Source: Amyloporia xantha
Taxonomy: Eukaryota > Basidiomycota > Agaricomycetes > Polyporales > Adustoporiaceae
DNA length: 64,000 bases
Direction of reading: 5' to 3'
Assembly (NCBI GenBank): GCA_036971615.1
Contig: JAYKKR010000012.1
Coordinates: 992,001-1,056,000 of the forward strand
Part shown: piece by piece, positions 47,701 to 57,900 of the stretch
Position numbering within the stretch: position 1 is the stretch's first letter
Layout of the letters: every line of letters begins with the position of its first letter
The notes under the pieces: generated by a model
Seen by the model: the letters and a program-made list of their open reading frames with translations, nothing else
What the model was told of the DNA's origin: nothing
Database searches by the model: none
Made by a program: the position numbers and the translations under genes

Positions 47701-47740
47701 ATATTTCTCGGCCTAGACTGAAATAGCACCACAAGCCGGC
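44734..47740. other. 3-kb gene-poor region
   Basis: Only short, mutually overlapping frames on both strands (longest 140 codons, 45622-46044 minus). Between 46510 and 46575 the palindrome GGTTTAACC occurs twice, in GGGTTTAACCCC and AGGTTTAACCCT, followed by GC-rich direct repeats CCTGTACCCGC at about 46696. It could be a degenerate small transposon; I cannot define its ends. Confidence 0.4.
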
Positions 47741-47789
47741 ATCATAAATACCAATAGTTTACCGGGTTGTTGATCTCAACGGAGGAGAT

Positions 47790-49398
47790 CTTGCAGAAGG
47801 TCTTGTGTTGGACCACGGGGCATCGCGACCAGCGACCTCCCAGCTTGAGTGGGAGAAGGAGCTTCGACACTGATGCTTGATCCTGATTGCACGGCACGAG
47901 AGGCAGATTGACCCACAAACCAGATGTTGTCCTGTTGTATGGTTTGATTGACGTAGCTGATTTAGTACAGAAGGTCATCCGAGTCAGTGAGATTCAACGG
48001 TCCAAGGTTGACATTGGCACATACTCTCGCCATCCCGGTGCAACCAGGCTCACGCCTCGGCTGGTGATTTGGTTTCGGAAAAACGTGTCGACTTGACTCC
48101 AGAAGTCTTCTCCTTCCGCAACTCGACCGCCTCCACGGGCCTTGCGCCGTTTAGTGGGTGGCTCAGGAGTGTCAGCAGTGCCACCGTCATCTTCCTCAGC
48201 CTCTTCGACACTTAGAAGCTCACTATGCTCGAGCCCAAAGCGGCGCTATTTTTTACAGATTTTAAAAGAGTTCTCACATCTTATTGTGTATGACGTACCA
48301 AGATCGCGACGTGTACAGTATACCCATGTTCTAACTGGGCACCAGGCCCACCACACTTATATTTTATAGCTGAGTCATATGTAAATTCAGCTAATGTGAG
48401 TTGGCGTTTCCCCATGATACTGTCTCGGAGCTGTGAACAGAGACTCCGAGTGAGTTCAAGCATCACACTGCCAATGGCCCATGCCGCGGCGATCATATTG
48501 GAAGACTCACGTCCTGTCTGAATGCATTGCGGACGCTGGAACAAACTCGTTTGATGTGAGCGGCGAGCAATTTTTCCCGAGCTGGGTTGCCGAAAACATT
48601 GTCAAGTCTCATATGGGCTGGGTCACTGCGGAGGGCTGCCTGTGGGATCAAAACAAGTTACATCGGGGCGCACTGCAAATGTGTTTGAGACAAAAACCTC
48701 AACGTCAAGGTGCATGAGCTTGAAACTGGTGCGATTAGGCTGATAGAGTACATCCATCGCAACGATGCGAACATTGGCCTGGCGAAAATCAGTAATAATA
48801 TGTGGCAATTAGATATTTTATGAAGAAGATGATGGTACCTTTTGCTCCGGAATGAAGGCGAAGGTCGCTTCCAAGCGGATCTTGAGATCAGCCATTAGAC
48901 CGGGCAGATCTTGGATTGTGGATGTCTGAGTAGCCCGTCGACGCTCCGTGATGTCCCCGAAGATGGCAGCCAGGATGTATACTCTTGTGAGGAGGTCCGA
49001 TTTGGATAGAGTAGCATCATGGGAGCCGAGCTGAGTGAAGACAAGCAGAATTCAAGTCAAGCACTGTACTGGTGATTCACTTGGGCGGAGGTACGAACCG
49101 CAACAAAGGTATGCAGTCTCTGACGTTGTTGATCGTCAAGGTCCATATCATGAGCAAGACGATCAACAGCTACTGGGGCTACGATAGGTTCTGTCGTTTC
49201 GCTCGGAGTGGTCCTATGACTCGCTTCGAATGGTGGACTCTGAGGCCGGTCAAACTGGGCAGATTCTGTGGCATTCACCGTGCCAGGAATGAGCTGGGAG
49301 CCCTGAAATGAACTATGAGAATCAAGTGGAGATATGGACTGAGCAAATGATGGGGCCCCAGGCACAGTAAACGTGAATTGAGGCATTCCCGATGACAT
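47790..49398 (-). CDS. multi-exon protein of an expanded basidiomycete family, unknown function
   Basis: The minus strand holds a consistent exon series. 49398-49100 begins MSSGMPQFTFTVPGAP. Next FTQLGSHDATLSKSDLLTRV, ADLKIRLEATFAFIPEQK (about 49045-48842). Then SDPAHMRLDNVFGNPAREKL, HIKRVCSSVRNAFRQD (ends at a GTGAGT at about 48513), LRDSIMGKRQLTLAEFTYDS, IKYKCGGPGAQLEHGYTVHV (to about 48303), and ELLSVEEAEEDDGG, PTKRRKARGGGRVAEGEDFW, SQVDTFFRNQITSRG, PGWREY. The last part probably ends VNQTIQQDNIWFVGQSASR. I recall many copies of this 'FGNPAR...RDSI...GGR..G.DFW' family in polypore genomes, often near transposons; its function is unknown to me. A basic KRRK patch suggests a nuclear place. 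The exon joins are not all certain. Confidence 0.6.
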
Positions 49399-49693
49399 GA
49401 TGGGCAGGAGCAGGGATAACTCACTTGCAGTGGAGACCCTTCAAGCCATACAAAAAGTATCACGTGGAAACTTTATTTGAATGACATGAAATGAGCGGTG
49501 GATCTTGCGTGAGGTGTTTCGGTGAGATTCCGCCTTGCCACTGTCTTCAGTGGTACACCAATTGTCGTGAGCTATATCTTGGGGTCTAAACCGTGCAGAC
49601 GGTTGGCTGCTCTGATATGAAAATGACAGTGGAGGGACAAAGCCGTCAGGTGAGACGCGAGAGCCAGGGCATGAGAGCAGTCGTGCCCCGAGG

Positions 49694-50377
49694 GTGAGTG
49701 TCAAAACGAACCAGTTTCTTCGCAGTGGAGGAATTTTGATTCCGTATCAGGAGCCCGGGTCTCCCACCGAGACACAAGCGTGCCGCTGTCACAAGGACCG
49801 AGGAGCTGAAATTAACCACAAGGCAAGTTGCATGCTGCACGCAATGATCTTACCAACAGCCGTTAATACGAGAATGACAGCCTTTTTGTGGGAGGGGCAC
49901 TGGACAGTCAAGTCACCGATTCTCAATATGTTCGTGGGCTGGTCGAGAAAAATACAGGTAAGCTGCAAATATTGCCCGAATGGGTCCATTTCGTCTCATG
50001 ACCCCCATGGAGAGGATCCGTATAGCTGCGATGCCACCGGTACAATAGAGGGCCACAGCGGCCAGGACAACAAAAACGAACACGCTGGGCCTGCATCGCG
50101 AGAGTCGGCCAGCGGCGAGGAACCCATCAAAGCGCCTCTGACTGAGATGATTCTCGATGAGTGTGAGCGAGAAGTTATATTGGCCATGCGTGCGTGGCAC
50201 AATTCAGTGATGGCTCGCCTCGAGGAGCACTGTTCAGGATTACAGGAAGAGCTTGGGGTGCTGCAAGGGGATTTTGCCGGGCTTGAGGCTTGGAGTGACC
50301 TTTTGGTGGCCGCGCTGGTGGAACATGGGCTTGCAGTCCCCGATCGTCCGGGGACGCAGTATCTAGGTGTTTGGTAG
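49694..50377 (+). CDS. possible hypothetical protein with coiled-coil end
   Basis: Open from 49694 but without an ATG there; a first ATG lies at about 49830 (MLHAMILPT). A GTAAGC donor at about 49958 offers an intron. The second half is plausible coding sequence: TEMILDECEREVILAMRAWH, NSVMARLEEHCSGLQEELGV and HGLAVPDRPGTQYLGVW, a helical stretch with regular Leu. No family recognised. Confidence 0.4.
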   Translation: MSVKTNQFLRSGGILIPYQEPGSPTETQACRCHKDRGAEINHKASCMLHAMILPTAVNTRMTAFLWEGHWTVKSPILNMFVGWSRKIQVSCKYCPNGSISSHDPHGEDPYSCDATGTIEGHSGQDNKNEHAGPASRESASGEEPIKAPLTEMILDECEREVILAMRAWHNSVMARLEEHCSGLQEELGVLQGDFAGLEAWSDLLVAALVEHGLAVPDRPGTQYLGVW

Positions 50378-51130
50378 TATGTAAGACGTCACACGACTGA
50401 ACTTGGAGGCCCCAAAAGACATAACTTACTCCGCATCCATGCAGTGTGACAATGACAAGCACAAGATTGTCCTCCATGTCCTCCGGCAAGATTCAGATGC
50501 CACGCCCGCTGCAGTGCGCTTCATGTATTTCATCGAAACCGAAACAACGAATAATGGTCTTGGAGTAAAAACGTAGCACAGGGTACCCAGTGAGAGGTAG
50601 GACAAATCTATCATCGAGATTTGAATTGTGAGTCTGCAAATGCGCTGGAGTCGTTGTGTGGACTTGGAAGATGTGGGTGTCTGTGGACGCAAAGGCGGGT
50701 CTTCCACGGAGTGGACTCGGAACACCTCGCATGTCAATATATTCAAGTTCCAGGTGGGTACTCATATGCAACAATGCTACAGTTCAAGGCGGGGCTCGTC
50801 GCCAATATCATATTGCCAAAGACCAGTTCGAATAGACCCATATTTTACACTTGTCTCCACAATTCTCAATGTGGCGGCTCTGCTCTTAGTTCCGAAGTCC
50901 GTGCACGCTGTTGGAGCTGAGATATTCGATGTGGCCGGGCAGTTTCTACTGTGTTCTTCCCCGTCGCTCTTGACGCCCTGCCTTTGGTGGTGACCGTGCC
51001 CCTCGCCTCATGCCCCACCAGCTTCCGTGTTGCGATCTCCCGTGCTGCACTTGCCATGATGATCTGATCCGCGTCCAGCTCCTCCGAGGCCACACGGAAT
51101 CTTTGTAAGTGCATTGTGTCTCGCATCTGT
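50378..51130. other. gene-poor stretch up to the Gypsy region
   Basis: Small unsupported frames on both strands. Base composition changes to GC-rich at about 51130, which I take as the approximate left edge of retroelement DNA. Confidence 0.4.
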
Positions 51131-51405
51131 GCAAGATTTAGGACGAGATCACCCGGCTGCGAATGCGCGATGAGAGGGCGAGTTTGCTCAGTGCGCTCGC
51201 GTTCCTGGTAGACGAAACGGAAGCCGGTGTAAGGAATGGGTACGCGCTACCCTATGAACGGACGGTAGGGCAGGACGAGACAGCGGAACAAAGGAGAGGT
51301 GATCACGCGGGACAAGGGAGCTTGGCGGAAGCAAGCATCGCATTCGAACGGAACGGCTACAAGACGGAGCATGGCATTCGAATGGAACGACTACAGGACT
51401 GAACG

Positions 51406-52206
51406 CTAATCTACGGTCGACAAGTCGATGGGAGCGTCGGGCCCTTCCCCGCCGACGTCAGAGAACGAGCGGTGGCGCGGGGGACGATAAATAGTCTCCC
51501 GGTGGTAACGGAAATCCTCCTCCGCAGGGGTACGGGCCCGCGAGGGACCTCCCTCCCGACGTCCTCCCCTTCCTCCCAGAGCATGAGCGGCGACACGGAT
51601 CGAGTGCTCTAAGTCTTCGAAAGCCCGCGGATAGGGACGCATACGGTCCAGAGTGTCCGAGAACTGGCGGGCGATAAGTTCGAGCCGTTCCAAAGCCTCA
51701 TCGGTACGTTCCTCGGTGACGCGGGGAGGGGTCCAGAAGGCTTCTTCCGTGTACAACGGGAGGGGAGGCGGAGTGCCAGCTTCGTCCCGCTGTGCATTAG
51801 AGCGGACCTCGTCGGGGCTCCAGGCGATCCCAGGATAAGGGACTGCACCGCGATGGCTCAGGGAGGAGCGGAAGATCGAGTCGATGTAGTGGACGAGCTC
51901 GCGGAGGGTGACGAAGGCAGTGAGCGGAGGGAGCGTGAGGTTCCCCGCGGCTATGGCTTGGGCTCGAGCCTCATAGGCGAGGCGCTGCGGGACGGGACGT
52001 GAGGGGAAGGAAAGAGAAGTAAAGGAGAAAGGTGGACAGACCAGCAGCCAGCGCACTCCGTGGGCCCAGGCAAGCCAAGCAGCCGGATCGGAAGGGCGGA
52101 ATGAAGGCTCAACAACGCATTCAGCGTGAAGCACGTCTACGAGGAGGAGGTAGCGGCGGACGTGGAGGGAACCGATGGGGTCGGTGGGTTCGGCGGGCTC
52201 AGACAT
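51406..52206 (-). CDS. antisense spliced gene of a Gypsy element (left copy)
   Basis: An ATG at 52206 (MSEPAEPTDPIGSL) starts exon 1 (52206-52042); a 57-nt intron (GTCTGT...CGCAG) leads to exon 2 (51984-51406), 247 aa. Exon 1 ends RPSDPAAWLAWAHGVRWLL, which aligns in pattern with IPSDPPARIAWVHAVDTAE of the antisense gene at 62218-63122; in both an intron follows directly. The rest contains RELVHYIDSIF and RTDEALERLELIARQFSDTL, helical segments, and a Pro/Arg-rich end. TATATAGG/CCTATATA at 52341 is palindromic and could serve as its TATA box, 135 bp upstream. The gene probably belongs to the 3' end of another Gypsy copy to the left. Product unknown. Confidence 0.55.
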   Translation of the reverse strand: MSEPAEPTDPIGSLHVRRYLLLVDVLHAECVVEPSFRPSDPAAWLAWAHGVRWLLVCPPFSFTSLSFPSRPVPQRLAYEARAQAIAAGNLTLPPLTAFVTLRELVHYIDSIFRSSLSHRGAVPYPGIAWSPDEVRSNAQRDEAGTPPPLPLYTEEAFWTPPRVTEERTDEALERLELIARQFSDTLDRMRPYPRAFEDLEHSIRVAAHALGGRGGRREGGPSRARTPAEEDFRYHRETIYRPPRHRSFSDVGGEGPDAPIDLSTVD

Positions 52207-52313
52207 GGCGAATGAGGCGAAGGGAGGGAAGAGCGCGCGGAAGGAGGATAAGTGAGTCAGGGGAAGAGTCGGAGGAGGCAGCGGGAGGTAGCGGGAGGAA
52301 GCGGGAGGGAGAG

Positions 52314-52734
52314 TGACGTGGCAGCGCACGCGGGACGAGGTATATAGGAGGAAGGGGAACGAGGCGGAAGGGGTATCTACCATCTGGTACGAGCTGCGAC
52401 TGGGACTTTGACTTTCACGCGACCGGGTTTTCTTGCTCAGTGGAGCTACACTGCGTTTTACTTCTACGAGAGGGCGAGCAAGCGGCTTGACCCATTTTAC
52501 TGCGATTCGGGATATCTACTGCGTACTTAGGACTGCGACTGCGACTTGACTGGGATAGCACACATAGAGCGTCCCCCATATACCTACGAGTCTCTAGCTC
52601 AATCAATTCTTTTCTCTCTTGCTCATCCTCCGTGCCAGACGCAGCGAACGTCTTCACTCCCCTTCCCCTTCGACTCATTGATCTGTTCCTTCCAGGTGTG
52701 CTTATCGCACAGCGGGAGGAGCACCAAGCCTTAC
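52314..52734 (+). repeat. candidate 5' LTR region of the Gypsy element
   Basis: Begins TGACGTGGCAGC and ends CTTACA, followed after two bases by TGGAGCCCACCGCGAGGGG, a TGG-start sequence suitable as a primer-binding site (it would pair with a tRNA ending ...TGGGCTCCA). A TATATAGG lies near its start. The partner LTR is outside the window, so the borders are tentative. Confidence 0.35.
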
Positions 52735-52759
52735 AAGTGGAGCCCACCGCGAGGGGAAT

Positions 52760-54908
52760 CTTATAGTTCGAAGACTTCGTTCGCGCACCATCGCCGTGCC
52801 GGACCGTACTCTACAGCAAGAACTTCTCTTAGCCCAGAACAGTCCTATCTCCCCGACTAGATCTCGACCTTCCTCACTTTCCCCTCCGACCGGCCGCGTT
52901 CGACGACTCGGACTCGGATAACCCTTTCGACGTCAGAATCCCTCCCTTCCGGTCACAAAGCAACACGCGCTCTGTATCCCTCGAACATCCTTCGCCTCCG
53001 CTCCATTCCCCAGTAAACCACGAGCCACCGGCGGAAGGAAGGAGTACCGAAGAAACATCCACAATCTCATCAGTCACCGAATCATCCGCGACCCCGTCAA
53101 CCCGCTCATCTCCCGTTCCTCCCGAACGTCCACGCCGACGAACGATTTCGGCACCACCCTCAGTACGAGTCAAACGCGAGGTCATCGAGCCTACCATCCT
53201 GTCGACATACATAGATCCCGCGAGCATACCACTCCCTCCATCACGAGCGAGCTCGCCCGTCCCGCACCTACCCAATCGACGAGTGCTACAGTACCCCCGC
53301 GTGCCATGCCTACTTCATCCATGCCCGTGCGAGGCGAAGACGGCGCCGACCTTCGACGGGGAACCGCGCAATCTACTGCGATATTTCGAGGATCTAGAGG
53401 ACCTGTGCGCGGCAGCAGGGATTACAACGGAAGAAGAGAAGATACGGTACGCGCTGAAGTACCTAACGGTGGAACAAGAGGAACTATGGAAGACGGCGGA
53501 TGGGGCTACTGGGCGGGCGTATCTGGTGTTTAAGCGAGGGTGAAGGCCTTGTACCCGGGAGCGGACGGAGACAAGAGGTACACCGCGGCAGACCTCGATC
53601 GCATAGCACAGTCGGCGCGAGACAAGGGGGTGCGGACGAGGGGGGAGGAGGCCGCATATTATCGAGAGTATTCCCCGGTCGCAGCCTTCCTGATATCGAA
53701 GAGCAAGATAGCGGCGCGGCACAGGGACGAAGTGTACATGCGCGGGTTTGGGGAGGAAGAACTGCGGACGATTACCCGGAGGGCGGAGATCGCAGAGCCC
53801 GACCACGACCCGGACGACCCGTGGGGATGGACGTAATGCACAGGGTGGCGCAGAAGTGCCTCCCGGGAGTAGGAGGAGGAGCCGTGGGAGGGCGGAAGAG
53901 ACACAGCAGGGACGAGCGGGACGACAGCGCCTCCAGCAGCGACCGCGATGGTAAAGACGGAGGGCGTAGACTTGGCGCTCTTCAACCAGACGATACAGAT
54001 GATGCAGGCGTTCTTGGCGGGACGCAGCGGAGGAGCGGGAGGGCGCCGCGGACCGGGGAGGGGTCGTGCAAGGAGCGGGAGGAGCGCCGGGCAACTTCCT
54101 GTGCAACTTCTGTGGGGACCCGGAGCACTTCATGCGGAACTGCGGGATTATCCTCCAGTATATCCTTGACCGGAAGATCTACCGGGACGAGACTGGGAAA
54201 GTACGGCTCCCGAACAGTATGTTCGTTCCGCGCGGCCTGCCTGGAGAGTACATGAAGGATCGAGTGGACTCGTGGCACGCCCAGAACCCTGGGCAACTGG
54301 TACGAGTCGCGGGGAACGAGCGACAGGCCCCTCCGCACTTGGCCGCGAACCTTTTCCAGATATACGAGGGCGTGAACATGGTGGAGACGAGGGACGAAGG
54401 TTCGTCGGATGAGGAAGATCCGTCGGAAAGGGTCCGGGTTCTCCAAGCAGAGTTGGCGCGGGCGAAGAAGAAGGAAGTGCGGTTCGAAGAAGTGAAGAAG
54501 TCAGGGGCGAGGACGGGGGCGGCGTTGCGGGGCCCAGGAGGGAAACCGCCGGGGATACCTGCGGCCAACATACCACGGACGAGCGAGGAAAAGGCTAAGG
54601 GAAGCGAAGGAAAGGGGGCGGGAGGAACCACGGGGCAATACAAGTACCAGACGGAGATCGAACAACGGTACTCGGTGGCGGAAGCGACGAAGAAGCTCTA
54701 CGGGACGAAGGTGGAGATGACGGTGGGGGAGGTGCTGGCGATCTCGGCAGGGGTGCGGAAGGAAGTGAAGGGGGATGTGACGACGTCGCGGGTAGCCACC
54801 GCCGGTCTGGTAGAAGTCGACGACGAGGACCATTGGGAGGACGCGAAGGAAACCTTCCAGGTTACGGAAGGAGGGGCGAGTATCGGGCACGACTCCCTGG
54901 CGCTGTGA
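52760..54908 (+). CDS. Gypsy Gag protein, frame interrupted
   Basis: N-terminal Ser/Pro-rich part (DSDSDNPFDVRIPPF, RPRRRTISAPPSVRVKREVI), then the capsid-like core starting APTFDGEPRNLLRYFEDLED and ITTEEEKIRYALKYLT, and a zinc knuckle CNFCGDPEHFMRNC (CX2CX4HX4C, complete). The C-terminal part is charged, with YKYQTEIEQRYSVAEATKKL. Frame steps of minus one occur at 52851-52854 (C4), 53538-53540 (G3) and 53823-53826 (G4); two further steps near 53870 and 54050 are plus one or minus two. No ATG was fixed for the start. TGA at 54906-54908 separates it from protease in the same frame (CGA to TGA fits one C-to-T change at CpG). Confidence 0.75.
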
Positions 54909-54911
54909 GCG

Positions 54912-57900
54912 GTGGAACCAGTTATCGAAGGGAAGTTCACATGCGAGTGTGTGCTCGACGGCGGGGCGCAGATCGTGGCCATGCGGAAGGACATCTGGGA
55001 GAAGACAGGGATCGTCCTGAAGCCGGACGAAGCCATTACGATGGAGACGGCCAACAGCGCACAAGTAAAAACGGTCGGGAAGGCGCAAAACGTACGTTTC
55101 ACGTTCGGGAGCGTTGACCTGTACCTCCAGCTGCAGGTGCTGGACGACGCGCCATTTGAAGTCCTCCTGGGACGGCCCTTCTTCGCTCTGACTGCTTGCG
55201 AAACGCGGGACTTCCCCTCCGGCGAACAACAAATCACTCTTACGGACCCGGAGACAGGGGAACGGGTGATGGTGGCGACAAAACCGCGGAACGGTCGACG
55301 GAAGCCATCCGCGGCGGGTTTTCAATAGTCGAGGATGCGGGCAACGCTCGCGGAGACGCACTCGTACGTTTATACTCTCTGTATACCCCTTCCGACCCGA
55401 TAGATAGAGCAGGCAAATCGGCGGAGAGGAGCACTGCGCGGGGGGAAGAAGAGAGGGGTAATCGCACCCGGGTGTCGTCGTCTCGTCTGGACAATTCGCA
55501 CATATCATGTATCGGCAAGGATATTCAGTCTCAATGCATTTCTGTTTCCTCGTATGTGCCGCGCGAACCCAAGATGAACGAACGACCACCGGTGGTGCGA
55601 GCAGGGGAAAAGAGGATACACTTAACACGGGAGGGAGGACTTGTAGTGCCGGCAGGGAACGGAAGGAGCGGGAAGGAAGGATTCTGGGTAGAAGAAGACG
55701 AGGTGGTACATGCGTACGCCTACAAGAAGGTAGCGAACAAGGTAAGGCCGGTGGCGACGACGCTACCTGAAGAATTTCGAATCGTGCGAAGAGCGCCAGG
55801 GGACCCCTGAGGAACCTACCGGAACTGCCTCGTCGGCCGCCCGAGTTCCACCCGCAGGGGCGTTATACGGACGAGCGGAGGAAGGCGTTGGACGTAGGGG
55901 GAGGGGATTCCTGTGGCCGGAGGAAGTGAAGTTGGTGGACTTTTTAGTGGGACAGCACGAGCGGGTGTTCGCCTGGGACGAGACGGAGAAGGGGAGGTTC
56001 TCGGACGAATACTTCGACCCGGTCATGATTCCGACGGTGGAACACGTTCCGTGGGTGCTGAAGAACATCCCTATCCCGCCGGGAATCTTTGATCAGGTCG
56101 TACAAATCATCAAGGACAAGATCGCTTCGGGGTGTACGAGCCCTCGAACTCGTCGTACCGGTCCAGGTGGTTCTGCGTGGTAAAGAAAGACGGGAAGTCC
56201 CTCCGGTTGGTGCACGATCTACAACCCCTAAACGGCGTAGCTATCAAGGACGCGGCGGTTCCCCCACTGGTAGAACATTTGGCGGAGTCCTTTGGGGGAA
56301 GGGGATGTTATGGGATCCTGGACCTATACGTAGCTTTCGACCAGCGGACCCTGGACGCCCGGTCGCGGGACATCACCTCGTTCCAGACGCCGCTGGGGGC
56401 ATTTCGGCTGACCTCGATTCCGATGGGGTATACCAATTCTGCGCAAATTATGCATGGGGATGTGACCTTCATCCTGCAGGACGAGATTCCGCATGTCACG
56501 GTCCCGTTCATCGACGACGTGCCAATTAAAGGGCCAAAGACCCGGTACGAGCTGGAAGGGGGGTATGAGACAATCGAGGGAACCCAGGGATAAGGCGATT
56601 CGTGTGGGAACACCTACAGAACGTAAATCGGGTGTTGCAACGGATCGGGAACGTGGGAGGGACGTTCTCGGGGAAGAAGGCGTATTTGTGCGTTCCAGAG
56701 GTGGTGGTGGTAGGGCACCGATGCACGTACGAGGAGGGTCCCGGAGGAGTCCCGAGTGCAGAAGATCAAGGATTGGCCGCGGTGCGAGACGGTAACAAAC
56801 GTGCGAGGATTTTTGGGGACCTGCGGGCTGGTGCGGATGTTCGTAAAGGACTTCGGGAAAATGGCGCGCCCACTCAACGACCTGCTTCGGAAGGGAGCCG
56901 ACTTCGTATGGGAGGAGGCGCAGGAGGACGCTATGCGGAAGCTGAAGGACGCAGTAATCAACTCACCCGCGCTCGTCCCGATCGACTATGGGTCCGAACG
57001 GGAGGTAATTCTGGCGGTGGATTCATCGTGGATCGGGGTGGGATTCGTGATCTTACAGAAAGGGGAGGACGGGAAGAGAAGGCCAAACCGGTTCGGGTCC
57101 ATAACGTGGAACGAACGCGAATCCCGATACTCGCAAGCCAAGCTGGAGCTGTTTGGGTTGTTCCGGGCGCTGCGAGCGTGCCGGATCTACATTATCGGAG
57201 TGAAGAAGCTGGTCGTCGAAGTCGACGCCAAATATATTAAGGGGATGCTAAATAACCCAGACATCCAACCAAACGCCACTATCAACAGATGGATCGCTGG
57301 GATCCTCCTATTCGACTTCAAGCTGGTACACGTGCCGGGGAACGGCATGCGGGGGCGGATGGGCTTTCGCGGCGGGGAGCAGCAGAGGAAGACCCGGAAG
57401 AGGAAGATGACTTCGAAGAGTGGATTGACGAGGCCTACGCGTTCACCATGGAGGTCTTGAATACGCCGGGAGGGAAGAGGGACGGAGAGGGACTGATGGT
57501 GTGGTCGCTGGACGCGGGAGAGGGGTAGAGATCCCAGAGGTCAGCAACGGAGGGGCGCGGGAGGAAAGGGTGCGGAAGGTAGACGAATTTTTACGAGACC
57601 CGAGGCGGCCGGAAGGAATGGACGAGAGGCAGTTCACCTCGTTCGTCCGTTACGCCAGCAAGTTCTTTGTCAAAGGGGGAGGCTCTGGAAGAAAGATAAA
57701 GGAGGGAAGCACAAGGTGGTGGTGGAGAAAGGGAAGCGGTACGGCCTGATGAAAGAGGCGCACGACTCCCTCGGGCACAAAGGGATCTTCACGGTGCGCG
57801 CCCGGCTCCTCGAACGATTCTGGTGGGTTAGTCTCGATCACGACGTAAAATGGTATGTGGGAAGCTGCCATGAGTGTCAGCTCCGCAAGGCGCACAAGTA

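Noticed and set aside
52874..53275. Minus-strand frame of 133 codons in Gag
   Set aside because: Antisense shadow of the Ser/Pro-rich Gag N-terminus.
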